A stretch of DNA of 64,000 bases from Steromphala cineraria (taxonomy: Eukaryota; Mollusca; Gastropoda; Trochida; Trochidae). Shown here in pieces: positions 52,401 to 64,000 of this stretch (position 1 is its first letter; each line of letters opens with the position of its first letter). The stretch covers positions 28,258,171-28,322,170 of the forward strand of contig OU744724.1 of the NCBI GenBank assembly GCA_916613615.1, given 5' to 3'. The notes under the pieces were generated by a model. It was not told where the DNA came from, ran no database searches, and worked only from the letters and a program-made list of their open reading frames with translations. Made by a program: the position numbers and the translations under genes.

Positions 52401-55400
52401 AATCACAAAACATCCTAAAATAAAGTTGAAAATGAAAATTATGAACAATCAAAATTTACCATTGACACAAAGAAGGATAAATAGATAACAGATACTGATG
52501 AAGCAAAATACAATTTGACAGGGAAGCTTATTTTGAATACGAACCGATTACCCATGGTCGAATGTTTAGATTCTCTACATTACATCATATGTATTGGAAA
52601 ATGAAACCCTATCTAACATGATCGATACTAGATGAAATGATATGATGGGCAATGAAATACAATGAAATGTAGTAGATAAGTATTAAATGACTTATCTCAT
52701 CGTTATAGGTTAAGGTTTTATGTGCAAACTAAAACATTTCTTCACACAACACATTATAAGTGTAATCGGAATCGACTACGAAGTTGTAAATTTTCCTTTC
52801 TTGCAATTTTACAAGACGCCTCTCACGTTTTTTGTTTCTATTCTGAGCGAAAAGAATCAGTCAGCTTTACGCCTTACAACGATCACGGAGCTGAAGGATA
52901 TGGGTCAAACCGTTATAAATATAGCTTTCACCTGGATTTTCTAAAAGTTCGAAACCCTATAGCAGGGGGAGCGTGTTTTATATATATACGCTAGTTAAAG
53001 AAAACTTGGCAAGTCGTCAGATTTTTTCAGTTTTACAATATATTATTAGGTGAGCTTTGCTCTTGTAAAGAAAATTATCTAAGAATTTGATTGGTTGCTA
53101 TGGAAACTAATAATTCTTAGCCGATTTGAAAAAAATAGGCTTAAAGAAGTTTAATGAAGCCGGGCCCTGGGCCTAATTTTCAAACCCTTACTGACGTGAC
53201 CGCAAGTCCATAAGGTAACCTTAGTGTAATGTTAAAGAAAAGAGGTAAGGTCAACCTTACTAAAGGTTGCTTTGGGAAAGGAGGCCCAGGTTGTGATCCT
53301 TTCTATATATGCATGCTTCCGAGATATCCTGAATGAGAGATAGGATAATCACATGATTATTGACATTACCTCAGAGGAAACACTTGCAGAGTTCATGTTG
53401 ACTTGTGTCGTCATAAAGATTATTTGATGACAAAATAGAATGTCTTTCTTTTCATTTAGTCAAGGTCAAACTATCTATGTTAATAAATATATAGTTACTA
53501 TATTTATCATATCAAATGTGAATGTTATCAACGTTACTCAAGCATATACATAATGTTATCAAAGTTTGAACTACATTTCAAAAAATGACATTCGATAACT
53601 GTATCAGATAAGTACATGTCACATATATATATAGGTACACAAGTAGGTCAAGGTACATGCATGATACCAACTGTACTATGCAGATTGTATCTTAACCTTT
53701 GTATGTTACTTTATATTTACAAGGTCATCTGAATTTTGAGCAAATGCATATATGCTGTCCTAATATAGTTTTTTGACAATTAACTTCAGACAAGTTTTCA
53801 AATATCATTTCAGTAAGAAACATTGTTTCAAATCATTTTTCATCGTCGTACATCAATATAAAAATATCATATTTTAATCATAGCATATTGTTCAAGCAAT
53901 TGGGACTATTATAAATCTCTTCACACACACATAATTAAACAATCAAAGTAATTACCAGAAGTGCCATTTTTCTTTTCCGGTATACATTGTACAGACTATT
54001 AATTACAAACAATGATTTTGATTTTAATCTTAAATATATATTATTCCATTTTTCACATTATAATACGAGTCAAACGTTTTGTTTAAAGGGGCCATTCGAG
54101 CGGGGTATTTTTTCTGTATACGAAATTCAGGACTTTCCTGTTAACAAATAGATGGGAATTTTACATGGTGATTTCACATTTAATTTCAAAAACGTTTGTC
54201 AGGTTAACATGTCAGTTGTTCAAGATTTAACAATTTGGCAAAGAAAATAAAGTGTATTGCTCAAAAAAGAAAAACATCGTGAAATGAAGCCAATCATCGA
54301 AGCTACGATCGTTGAATGCATTACTACGACAAAATGTTGAAGTAACTGATAACTTTTATTATGAATTTTTTGTTAAAGCGGCAGTAGCACGTTTTTAGGA
54401 GGAATATATGGTGATGTCAGGAAAATGAAAATCAATGGTTCCAATTGAAAGACAATGTATTTAAACTAAATGGAGCAGCAATATATAATGTAAAGTTTAG
54501 CCATGCGATTCCCTTTTCTTACACAAAATGAATTAAAGGTGTTCACACAGAATGGCCGCCAATGGATTTTATGTAAATCTTCATACTTTGTCCTCTGACT
54601 ATGGATGATCGGCTTGTGTAATGAGATTTTTGACACTATCAAAGTAATACATTTAGCATTAACTTACAATTATCACTGAACAATTTGAAATATGAAATTA
54701 TCAAAAAACGTGCTACTGCCCTTTTTATATGCTGCCTTTTACTGCACTAGTTCCTAAGAATACACGAAAATCTTTACGCCCATTGACTAAATACCTACAG
54801 ATGGATACCATAGCATGTTTTTATGAAAAGATAACCTTAATGTTGCCAACTTTGTAACAGTTGCCATGCATCATTACGTCAAGCCACTCGAACTTTCAAC
54901 ATTATGTCTACACTCATGGAAGTTGGCCAGCATCTCAAGTGGTATGTTGGGTGGAACATCAACAGCTCATTATGTATACAGACACATAGACTTGCATCTT
55001 GTATCCCAATACATTATATCTATCAGAATGTTGAGCTATATGTGCATGCATCTAGAGTTGTATGCTGAATTTGGAACATCAAAAGCTCATTATAGGACAC
55101 AATGACTTAAAATTTGTATCCCGATACAAGATGTTTATCAGAATTTTGAGTTATATGTTCGTTCATCTAGAGTTTTATGTTGGACTGGGAACGGCTCATT
55201 ATGTATACAGACACATAGACTTGCATTTTGTATACCAATACATTAGATTTAATAGAATTTTGAGTTTTATCTGAATGCATCTCAAGTGTTATGTTGGGTG
55301 AAACATCAACAGCTCATTATGTATACAGACACATAGACTTGCATCCTGTATCCCAATACATTGTATTAATTATTTTTTTTAGTTATATGTGCATACAGCT

Positions 55401-58400
55401 AGAGTTTTATGATGGATTGGAAACAGCTCATTACGTATACACGTGTAATAATTAATTTGCCATAACTTAATAAATCATACGCTCTTAGATACTCCGTAAA
55501 AATACACCGTTTTCTTTGTGCCCCATCTCAAATTGTAAGAAGGGCGGAGCATAAACCAGTCATCGTGTATACAGGAGATAGAAGTAAATATAGACAAGAT
55601 TTATTTTACATACATCACACCATTGAGATTTGTCAATATTTAAGGAATACTTATTGTTCGGCTATTATCAGTCCATCGTTCATACGGGTTAAAATATCAT
55701 TCTATATTGGAAAATAATCGCGGAAAATAAGGTAAATATTTATAAATTGTAACTTCAACATCATGAGTTTCTTTCCATTAGCGAAAAGGTGACTTGTATT
55801 AATTCTTCACTTTCCAACAGGTTTTTCTACCCAAATGTACAGAATTTGATAATACAGATATCGAATAATACGTATACTGCTTTACAATAAAACATGTGAA
55901 TGAACTTGAAAATTCGTGGAGCGTACAGCACGACTGATGATGTAATTTTGAAGGAATGCAGTAAGCCTGAGGAGTCCATTGTTGACGTCAGTAATATACG
56001 GCTGGCATAGTAATTTGTTCGTTATTCATAAAGTAAACAAACATCTCATAGGTTGAAACTGCCTGGAAAAAGATACTATTAATACACCATTGACGTTTTA
56101 GGAACAGCTTTGGTATTTATTGACTCTAGAAGCCACTCATGAATGAAAGCAATGTTTTTCTTCGCATTTGTTTTTCATTGAGGAAACGGAAACGGCATAT
56201 GTCTCCGGATTCACGTAACACGCTAACCTATGACGTTATATAGACGAACTGTCCAGATATTTCTGGAGTAAATCCTCTATATAACGGTGATTTATGATAA
56301 TTGATGAACTCATTCAGATAACGGAATTATATTAGCAGGGCATTACTTGACACAGAATGTTTGAAGATTTATAAACAACTTCTCATAGTACATTTCCATG
56401 AAAGAAATGTAACTCTTACCAATTGATGAGTTTTACTTTATAATGAAATGCTTCATCAAATATAAGCGTTTATCTCAATGATGAATGACAGTTCATTTAA
56501 AATGGTATTTGGAAGCTGGAAGTCAGATAAGGACAAAGCTGATTAAATAACAAGTCCAGGGTACCGTTGCACAAACCATTTAGGTGACCTACTAAGGTAC
56601 TGCTAACTAAGGTAGCCTTTGTGCAATGTTGGGAGATGGCGCTAAGGTTGACTTCTGTCAGTGTAAAGTCGTTTCATTGAGTGACTAAAACGTTATACAT
56701 AGCACTATGACAATGCAAATGGAACTATGATACCCTAGCTACATTTATCTTAAATCAAAAGACAAATGCATAACATTTGGTTTTATAAAATACCTGTTAG
56801 AATCGTTACGAAATAAAACTTATAGGGCAACATTTATAGTTGACATATGTTAAACTGCATCCAAGAATTGTTTTCCAATTTCTGTATAATCTATCATAAT
56901 ATATATATATTCGTACCAAAAGGCATCACCAATTGTTTAAACTGAGACTTGCATCTGAAAAACAGATAAAAGTTTTGTGGTAATATTCACAACGCCTCCA
57001 TTCATAGTACGAAAATCCACCCAATACAACATAATTATGTAACTGTTTTTACATGTACGACATTAAACGACACTTTTAAATGAAAATTTATGAGACTAGG
57101 TTACAAAGAAAACTGTACTACAAAAGAAGGTCTCAAAGGGGCAGGAGCACGATTTTTTTCATATTTTGATTTTGTTACTGATAAGTTTACGTTAATGCTT
57201 AATGTATTATTTTGATAGTGTCAAAAATCTCATCACACAAACCAATTATCCATAATCAGAGAACAAATTAAAAAGATTCACATAAATTCCATTTGCGGAC
57301 ATTTTTGTTGTTAACACCTTTAATTCATTTTGTGTAAGGAAAAGATATTGCATGAATGAACTTTACTTTATATATTTGATTTATTACTGCTTCATTTACT
57401 TTGAATACATTGACTTTCAATTGGAACCATTTAGTTTCATTTTCCTGTCATCGCCTTATATTCCCCCTTAAAACGTGCTACTGCTTCTTTAAGCATAGCC
57501 ATGGAAATATTGAGTACAAACATAAAAACAGCATCCTTTCTTGCATTTATAAATACTTATTTATATCAATTAGGCGTGAATAAAATGAATGTAGATGACG
57601 GTCAGTATGTTGTCTACATTGTCCAATATTCAATTTTAATGTACCAATATAAATTGTAACAGTTGTATCATGAGTACGAATATGACGTGCCAGGGCTACT
57701 GTTTTGCATATACAGTATACTTAGAGTTTTGGATGAAAATAGCGTTGCATGCAAACAAGAACATGCTTTCATAATGTGTAAGAATCCGCTGGTACGCTAG
57801 CCAGCTTTCATAGCTTTACAATTACTCACGTAATTAGTGTTGATTATGCACCGATGTAAATATTTTCTGCATTCGTCTCTTGTAATTAACATGACACACC
57901 AGAATATATAAAATGTTTAAACGAGCCTTCTAAAAAAGTATCACAGATCATATATATAAATAACTATGGGTTTGCAAGATATTCGATCACTAACGCGATT
58001 TCATATCTTTATATTGTCAGTGGTACAAATACAGTACGTTAATTATAATGTGAAGTTAATTAGGCCTATGTTGTGTGGTTATTTGAGTTAACTAAAGAAA
58101 GCTTGAAGAAAAAATAGACGTAAATATAAGTTCTTAGTAAGCAGAATATGCATATATGCATACGAGACAAGCAACATACAAGAAAATGGCGGAGGTAAGG
58201 AGAGAAATATTACAACCTTGCAACTACAGTAAATGTTCCCAGTAACTCAGGGACTTACAGTTATATACGATTGGGGGGGGGGGGGGGGGGGGGGGGGGTT
58301 GAAGGGGCGGAAATGTTAACCCAAGTAGTTATTTATAGGCGTACTGATTAAATGAAATCGAGTAATTACATTAGGACAGGTATCGGTGTAGAGATGGGCA

Positions 58401-61393
58401 AAAAGTGTTTCAAATTCGAATGTCATTGATAAATAAGTTGGAATTGAGCGAATGTATACTGCACAAAAATTATTAGGGATATTTGAAATTTTTTGGATTA
58501 TGAATAATATCTTTCTTCATTGGCCTCCTAAAGTGAGTGAGTGAATAATATCGTTATTCAACTTGCTTTCGCTAGTTAAATACCGATCTATAGTTTCATT
58601 AAAAATGTTATTAAACGGGACGTCGTGTGGTATTCTCTGTAAACATTAGCAGGTATCATAGCAGAGATGGGATACAGAGTTTTGTTCATTCAAATGTAAG
58701 TGATATATACGATGGACAGGTACAATGATGGGGCACCGTATATCCAAAAGCTAAACTACATATAGCGCGAGACAGGTGCCAGGTATTTATATAGGTATAC
58801 CAATGTGGCGTTATGACAGCGAGGAAGGTAGAGGCACGCGCGGATTGCTCTGGGAATTCCTTCATGATAGGAGATAGAAACATATGGCTGCTAGACTTAC
58901 TCCAGATGACTTTGAGCATATAAAATTTACTTAAGAGATTTTCATTGTCAAACGAACAGTTGCTATGGGAACGCACGTACACATGCAACCGTCGACAAAA
59001 AATCCTGCATGTAATTGGAATTTTTCTTAGTAAACTTGAGGATCCTATATTTTTCTAGATGTTTATAAAATGTATTTTTATCTTTAAAATGGTAATTCCA
59101 AAATACTTATCGTCATCCACATTTAGGTAAAACAATGTTATTTCAGCATTGCATAATTTATATGAATAAATGACCAAACACTCAAAACCATTCTACTTCT
59201 ATTTTAATTGAGTCCTTCAGACATAGATACATTAAGGCTTATATATCGAGTGTGATTTTATAAATTGATTAATGTATTCCTGAAAAATGATAAAATGCAT
59301 TTAACTTATAAGAGAATCAGTAAAGCAAGTTTTTTTGATAAGACATGACATAACTGCATGGTGTTATTACAGAAGATCGAATGAATATATATATGTATAC
59401 CTCGAGAAGTTTTCTAAAATCTTATTTTCATCAACGATTTCAACGTTTTTTCGTTTATTAAACGTCTTTATCTTATCGTATTGAAACGATAAATGAGTGC
59501 AAAAATATACTTTTTAATTTTTCGAAATTGAAAGATACAGCTAGACCCCTTTGATGTAAATCATGGTATACGAAAGGTGCGCTATATACTGTTTCATTGA
59601 AAAAGTGTTAACTCGTTAATATGGCCTCATGGCCATAGGTTCAAAATAATATAAATATAAAGCCAATATATGTGCATGGACATATGTGTTAAACTTAATT
59701 GACCAAACGACGTACGTGTACATAATGTATTTTCCAGTGTATTTTTATTAAATATGGGTGAAAAATATAAATGTAATATGAATAAATGTAATAAAACGAA
59801 TGAATGAAAAATATCAATGTAAGGAGACTGTAACCAAGTCTGCATGGAATGACAGTAATGGATACTTGGACGCCAGAACCTGACATTTGGTGTGTATACA
59901 ATCATTACCAGGTGATGGTGAGATGGGTAAATGTCCCTCCATGTTAGACTGTTATAACTCACAGTATTTACCCGTTCATTTCCATTCATTCGTCTCATTT
60001 ATATTTCTCTATCTTCACAAGCTTTCGTTGATGCACGATTCGAGTTGGATTTCCTATTATGCTGTATTATACGTTTGAATGTTTTAACAGTGTCTCATGA
60101 TCCAAACTATGGCTGGCTGTTAAAACATACTTTCGTACCATTGTGCAATGTTTATATTTTTGTATATGTATAACTTGTGACACTTAAATGAACTATTTCT
60201 GTCCGTCTGTATCATATGTGCTAATATCAGTAAACACATTCAATGACAAATGAATATTGAATTCATTTCATACTTCTTGTGTATACCTGCATACTCATTG
60301 TACATATTGACCTATTGAATAAAGGGTTATTGAAATAAGCAAACTTCGATAACTTGTGTCCAATATATTTCTTGCATGAAAAGAATAACTTTCAACTGAT
60401 GTATCTTTATCTGTTATCTTTACCATCTTTCCTTATTTCAAAGTCCTTCAAACTACTTTTACCCCCTCTCTTTTTACCCTTTACCTCTCTCTTTCAGTGC
60501 CCACAACCCCCTTCTCTCTTTCTTTCAATTTTCTTCTTTTACCTCTCAAGTCTTGTCTGCTCTAATTCATACATTCTTTATAGCAACCTCATTCCCTAAA
60601 TGTGTTTTTTTTTCTCCTTCTCTTGCCCATTATACACCCTTACGTAAATAACGCTAGGTCTTTTTACCCTCTACTTCTCCATTTCTTTCTTTCTATTTAT
60701 ATCGCCTTACTTTTCTAACTCCTCTTTATCTATATATACATATTCCCTCACTCTCTATAAATCTCTTCTATTCTCTCTCTTCTACTCGTCCATTTTATTT
60801 CTCTTTTCTCATGTATTTCTCCACACCACTTTTACTCCCTCACGTTGTCCCTCCTTCTTTCTCTCTTACCCATTTATGCTCCTAACGCACATTTCTCTAC
60901 GCCTTCTTACCCTCACTCTTTTCTTCTCTCGTTCTTCCTGTCTATATTTATCTCTATACATACCTTTGGATCTTAATTTTCCTTTTATATATTTCTATAT
61001 ACCTCCCATTCCCACATTCTATCAAGTAATTCTATGTAAATCTATCACGCCTTAAACGGTATTCAGTTTGTCATAATATAATCTCTTTTTAATGCGCATC
61101 ATTCAAATAAAAACTATCTAAAATCACTTTTAAACTTGGAGAAAGTTCCTGTCGGCCCTGTTTCAAAAGTAACGTGAAATTCCAGTTACACTGGTATATT
61201 TCAAAAACAGGCAGACATGTGGTATACATCTACCTACGAGCCCAAGAACGCTATAGGTCAACCCCAGCTTAACAATTGAGGTAAACTTTTTAAAAACAAA
61301 AATACCTATCCAAACTCTTAAAACATTGATAATATGAGAAGATAAACTTTATACACTAAAATAAAATGGGTATATAAAAATATAACTTACCAT
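43280..61393 (-). CDS. ADF/cofilin actin-depolymerising factor; exons 61393..61391, 45272..45134, 44558..44429, 43442..43280
   Basis: The joined exons give about 144 residues, the normal size of an invertebrate single ADF-H domain protein. ADF/cofilins bind and sever actin filaments in the cytoplasm. Visible marks are MSGV near the N-terminus (the serine that LIM kinase phosphorylates in the family), CRYAVFDVKFYQNQ, QKLAFFFW, SPDSA and KMLYAS. The last is the core of the actin-binding long helix. Introns are 16.1 kb, 575 bp and 986 bp, all GT-AG with matching phases. Odd points: residues VM precede SGV, the usual K-x-K before MLYAS is reduced to a single lysine (AQKMLYAS), and the C-terminal 20 residues are cysteine-bearing and diverged. 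The terminal three exons are secure; the 5' exon is inferred. Confidence 0.88.
43883..44221 (+). mobile_element. Pearl-like element 5 (short, about one monomer)
   Basis: It lies in ADF/cofilin intron 3. It starts gagccattggctctgtagct and ends ...ggccagaggagctaaaa, with an ACGG/ATGG run at about 44133-44160. Confidence 0.75.
44429..44558 (-). CDS. ADF/cofilin exon 3
   Basis: The acceptor is ...tcgccacag and the donor is gtgcgt. The exon encodes (Y)NTYEDFVGRLMDAKEKR, then QCRYAVFDVKFYQNQ and KLAFFF plus two bases of a tryptophan codon. CRY.(V/L)(F/Y)D and the following F.W are among the best conserved positions of the family. Confidence 0.93.
45134..45272 (-). CDS. ADF/cofilin exon 2
   Basis: The acceptor is ...aatctacag and the donor is gtgagt. 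The exon encodes VMSGVSICEECVHVFDELKM, then GHQFQYIIYRVSSDLKKVEV and EDIGSL plus one base. This matches the first strand-helix-strand part of the ADF-H fold (compare the invertebrate pattern SGVxVxDxC...Y.I). Confidence 0.9.
46730..46862. repeat. Foldback with palindromic centre
   Basis: The inner stem ggtgttatgcaa/ttgcataacacc encloses ctcgccttcggctcg. Outer arms tatggggagatatca and tgatatctccccata, then cgttataccatt and aatggtataac, continue the pairing. The whole is about 130 bp, non-coding, in ADF/cofilin intron 1. Confidence 0.75.
47000..48140. other. Non-coding, ADF/cofilin intron 1
   Basis: I recognise no exon or repeat family. Confidence 0.35.
48147..48610. repeat. Compound microsatellite: (TTATG)20, interrupted, then (TATG)n
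   Basis: A pure TTATG run lies at 48147-48246. It is followed by mixed TCATG/TATTTATG units, then a long TATG run (about 48415-48560) that ends in ATGC variants. The open frames over it (MLCYV, YVCM) are repeat artefacts. Confidence 0.95.
48611..50499. other. Non-coding, ADF/cofilin intron 1
   Basis: No supported feature. Short open frames here lack coding signs. Confidence 0.35.
50515..50800. repeat. Direct duplication of about 180 bp
   Basis: Two copies share cctgtgcgatgcga/cctgtacgatgcga and gtgattggatga...acggtgttggttggccaat, spaced about 150-180 bp apart. Confidence 0.6.
53164..53291. repeat. Short inverted-repeat element (CCTGGGCCT ends)
   Basis: The left end ccctgggcctaattttcaaa and the right end ctttgggaaaggaggcccagg are imperfect inverted copies enclosing 'ctaaggt'-rich sequence. 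A related foldback with gttgcacaaa/tttgtgcaat ends lies at 56571-56626. Confidence 0.45.
54377..54723. mobile_element. TTAA-flanked MITE, complete
   Basis: The termini agcggcagtagcacgttttt (left) and its inverted match ...aaaacgtgctactgccctt (right) enclose 347 bp without an ORF. It is flanked by TTAA (left) and TTTA (right). It lies in ADF/cofilin intron 1. Confidence 0.8.
54930..55440. repeat. Tandem repeat of about 115 bp, five diverged units
   Basis: The phrase agctcattatgtatacagac recurs at 54963, 55083, 55192, 55310 and 55424 (spacing 109-120). It is non-coding, in ADF/cofilin intron 1. Confidence 0.75.
57137..57488. mobile_element. TTAA-flanked MITE, complete, opposite orientation
   Basis: The termini aggggcaggagcacg and ...cgtgctactgcttct enclose 352 bp. 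It is flanked by TCAA (left) and TTAA (right). The interior matches the 8.0-kb copy directly and the 54.4-kb copy inverted. Confidence 0.8.
58273..58298. repeat. G26 homopolymer
   Basis: There are 26 consecutive guanines on the + strand, so cytosines on the cofilin coding strand. Length polymorphism or assembly error is likely. Confidence 0.95.
60440..61030. repeat. Pyrimidine-rich tract
   Basis: About 550 bp is dominated by C and T on the + strand (ctctctttctttcaattttc and similar), in degenerate form. It lies just inside ADF/cofilin intron 1, so the transcript carries a purine-rich tract there. Confidence 0.8.
61391..61393 (-). CDS. ADF/cofilin exon 1: initiator ATG only (coding part)
   Basis: On the - strand the sequence reads ...ccacgATG followed at once by the perfect donor gtaagt. 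A first coding exon holding just the start codon is a conserved feature of ADF/cofilin genes; C. elegans unc-60 and vertebrate cofilins are known cases. The phase (0) fits exon 2, which starts with a full codon (GTG). The distance of 16.1 kb to exon 2 is large. Alternatively the ATG inside exon 2 (45269-45267) is the start and this exon is non-coding. Confidence 0.6.
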
Positions 61394-61676
61394 CGTGGAA
61401 TATTAGATTAATCCCAGATATCAAGAATATTTCTCCTATAGTTAGTTATTCGTTTGTCTCCCGACGAGCGTATAGATACATAGACAATCAACTCGCAGTT
61501 CAGCCGTATCCTTGTAAAAATAGACACAAACTCATTTATGGCTTCTCACAACCTTCGTACGACTGTCCCTCCCGAAAGTGTGCACCTGAACGCCTAAATA
61601 TAAACCTCTGTCTTTCTGCGCAGGGGGAACTATTTACTGTCTCGGATTGCGACCAAGCGCATATTTGCGTGGTGAG

Positions 61677-61686
61677 AGCACGTGCT
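61677..61686. promoter_or_regulatory. E-box palindrome AGCACGTGCT
   Basis: A second CACGTG core lies within a 10-bp palindrome about 285 bp upstream of the proposed cofilin start, in the CG-rich 61.6-61.73 kb segment. Confidence 0.3.
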
Positions 61687-61719
61687 TCTCATGTCAGCGG
61701 AGTGTAGGCCCGCCCGGTG

Positions 61720-61729
61720 CCATATTTGG
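61720..61729. promoter_or_regulatory. CArG box CCATATTTGG (SRF site) upstream of ADF/cofilin
   Basis: This is an exact CC(A/T)6GG match 327 bp upstream of the proposed start codon, next to a GC-box-like run (gcccgcccgg, about 61708-61717). SRF with MRTF drives actin-cytoskeleton genes, including cofilin, in vertebrates. Activity here is inferred. Confidence 0.5.
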
Positions 61730-61892
61730 TAAAGGGGGTTAGCGTATAGACAATCGACCTTACGTGACCAGTTTGATGAATAAGTTGATATGTTCAATTA
61801 GTTTTCGGTTAGATAGGTGATGAGTGAGATACTGAATTAATAGAACAATTGGGAACATATACAACATTATGATAGAAGACAGGTGAGATTGA

Positions 61893-61904
61893 GGTCACGT
61901 GACC
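61893..61904. promoter_or_regulatory. Palindromic E-box GGTCACGTGACC (CLEAR-type)
   Basis: It contains the complete GTCACGTGAC consensus of TFEB/MITF-family CLEAR elements, about 500 bp upstream of the proposed cofilin start. It is a 12-bp perfect palindrome. Other bHLH proteins (USF, MYC/MAX) bind the same core. Confidence 0.35.
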
Positions 61905-64000
61905 AGTCTTGTGGTACTTCCAGGAACCAGGTAGCCGCTTTACCTGTACTGTATAAGCAGGGGCAGGTTATCTTCTGCGGTTCAGCACAGCGTGGTGCCC
62001 TCACTTACGTTTCAAAACATTCAACTGGTATTTCCGTTCACAAATCATGTTTATGATATTTTTTCTGAAACGTTAAATGAACTGTTATGTGGCGAAAACG
62101 TACAATATCAACGGGTTGATTACAAAAAAAAATTAGATATCACTGTACTTTGTTTGTTGAATGACCAGTTTCGTTCCATGCCTATTCTACTGACCAAAAC
62201 GTTCATTCAACAAAGAAACATCATTCACAGTAGTGAATCAAGGTCAACATTTAGCTGCCATCAGAATGTCTTGAAATTCTTATGGCTTAGATATCTTTAG
62301 AGTGTTCTTCACAATACTCTTATTTAAAAAGTTCATGAAATTCTTTGATTTATACAGTACTAACACCTGCTTTAAAATTATATTTTGTTGATGATAGCTT
62401 AAAAAGGATCTTACAGAAATGTCGGCTTCCTCTGAGATTTCGAGAAGATAACCTATATCTACTCCGCTGATGGAAGGAGGGAATGTCGACTCATTAGACG
62501 TCTGTCTGAAACTCGCTGCATGATGCGCCGCGCACCTGTCTGGGGGTCACCTGGTTGTATTCAGAACGCTACCTGGCTAATTAAACACTCTCTCACCTGA
62601 ATACACACCTGTTCGGACAATCACTGTGACGAGGCCGAAATTGGCGGTCCGAACTTATTCATAGTTTACTTTAAAAGTTGGAATACTATGAGAGACATAT
62701 TAATAAAAGTCGGCGACATTATGGTGTAAACATAAGTTTAAAGAAATTTATTTATAATAATTGGAGACCAAGCCATAAGGCTCAATTGATAGCCCCTCTT
62801 TTGCATATCATACATGCATCTTTTTGTATTTTGCAAGTGAGAGGCATTAACATAAGCCATATTACTTGTTTGCCGATCCCTTTGATCCGCATGAATTTTC
62901 TTTAATAATGAATGCACATTCATAAAAATAGAGGTTTTCCCGCAGATATGGCAACAAACCTTCTGATTCTTGTCATGTAAAGTTTCTTCCATTTCAATTT
63001 GCGTTTAGAATGCGTATAGATCATTAATTCTAATATATAATGTTATTTTAACGATATTCAGTGCATGTAAAAGGACCTTATGACAAGGATAACACTAGCG
63101 AAAATCTGATTAAAAACCGTAACCTCTCGATTAAAAACATACTGAGCATAGTTAAAACAGTCGCGTAAATCTCAGAAATTTTCAAAGATGAATCATTCCG
63201 ATTAGTGAGGTTCAAAACTTGAAATTTTTAGTCAAAATTATGCAAACTGTAGAAACGATTATAATTATACTAAAATGGAATGTTTATGTTGATAAATAGC
63301 ACAATGGAAGACAATAAATCACTTTTTCAGGTATAAATGCAACTTAAAATCCAAATAAATTGAGATCAAAGTGATAAGAACTTGTCTTCTTCATTATGGT
63401 AATAAAACTATCCTTTATCTTTCAATCTTTCCAAAAAATGGAATAAGCAAAGTTAATTGTACCGTTTGTGTCCTCAACCAAGTATTTCTTGTTGCTTCTT
63501 GAGGTTATCGGCGTACTACCGTCGCGTATTTATCGGTTAAAAACATCTTGAAGCGACACGTCTCCCATACAGTGTAAACTGGACACAAACATAATAAAGT
63601 GTGAACATTCAAAAACTTAGAAAAGACATCAAAATAATTGTTAAATGTAATAATACACGACATCATCTGATTATGCGTCAATAGATGAAATTAAACATCA
63701 ACACTACAACACCATATCTTACTTTATAGTCAAAGTTTTCGCATGCGCTTTGGTTGCAGCGATCTCAATTTACTTTTGTTTGATTGATGGTTGTCAGAAA
63801 GTCATGCCTGTAATTGTGAAATCATTCATGTAGATTCTTTTCGTTCCATTATTTGACAGTTTCAGTTCAAACAATTATTTTTGAAATGAAAAATCTTAGA
63901 CGCTATCTAAACGGCGACGAATCCTTGTCACAGAGCGTTAATGTGAGGTGATTTGGTTTTATCAAATATAAGGACATTAACCATTTCTGTCCAAAAAACT
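61905..64000. other. Upstream intergenic DNA of ADF/cofilin
   Basis: I find no exon, RNA gene or repeat that can be supported. Short open frames at 61992-62300 (+) and 62738-62992 (-) show no recognisable motif. Confidence 0.35.

Overview
This window is nuclear DNA from an animal, most likely a bivalve mollusc. The evidence is spliced genes with GT-AG introns, AT-rich non-coding DNA, and several interspersed elements of the bivalve 'pearl' type: a tandem core of about 145 bp plus a short ACGG tetranucleotide run. There is no operon structure and no sign of a prokaryotic or viral genome. Most of the 64 kb is intron or intergenic DNA, and only about 2.3 kb is coding.

Three genes can be built exon by exon with consistent splice phases. 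(1) On the + strand, 1369..6752, six exons form the 3' end of a long, low-complexity, proline/serine/glutamine-rich protein (497 residues seen). It is tentatively assigned to the ciliary/centrosomal TALPID3 (KIAA0586) family. Its 3' UTR runs to polyadenylation signals at about 7.5-7.9 kb. (2) On the - strand, 33188..17906, a complete four-exon gene encodes a 127-residue Atg8-family protein of LC3 type, closest in signature to LC3C. It has a 13.7-kb first intron and a promoter with CCAAT and CRE motifs. (3) On the - strand, 61393..43280, an ADF/cofilin gene encodes about 144 residues. Its first coding exon is proposed to hold only the initiator ATG, followed by a 16-kb intron. Upstream lie a CArG (SRF) box, a GC box and two E-boxes, one of them a CLEAR-type palindrome.

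Layout. 1-580: tandem repeat carrying CCGT units. 1.4-7.9 kb: TALPID3-like gene, with a 1.4-kb foldback and a 356-bp MITE in its introns. 7.9-17.9 kb: intergenic, with a TTAA-flanked MITE fragment, a long hairpin, two pearl-like elements, a 1575-bp-spaced duplication and a tRNA-derived SINE. 17.9-33.2 kb: LC3C-like gene, whose intron 1 holds several tandem repeat families, a ten-monomer pearl-like element and a 33-bp minisatellite. 33.2-43.3 kb: intergenic, with an inverted eight-monomer pearl-like element, a 60-bp perfect-type hairpin flanked by a 9-bp direct repeat, and a TATTA microsatellite. 43.3-61.4 kb: cofilin gene, with pentanucleotide/tetranucleotide microsatellites, a foldback, two complete TTAA-flanked MITEs, a G26 run and a 500-bp pyrimidine tract in its introns. 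61.4-64 kb: cofilin upstream region.

The genes are not obviously linked in function: a putative ciliary protein, an autophagosome membrane tag and an actin-severing protein. The unusual content is mainly in the repeats. Several unrelated families share a monomer of about 145-150 bp, and several share the TGACCTTGAC/TCAAGGTCA motif. That hexamer also recurs inside the QGQY-coding exon of the first gene. I saw no clearly new multi-gene system.
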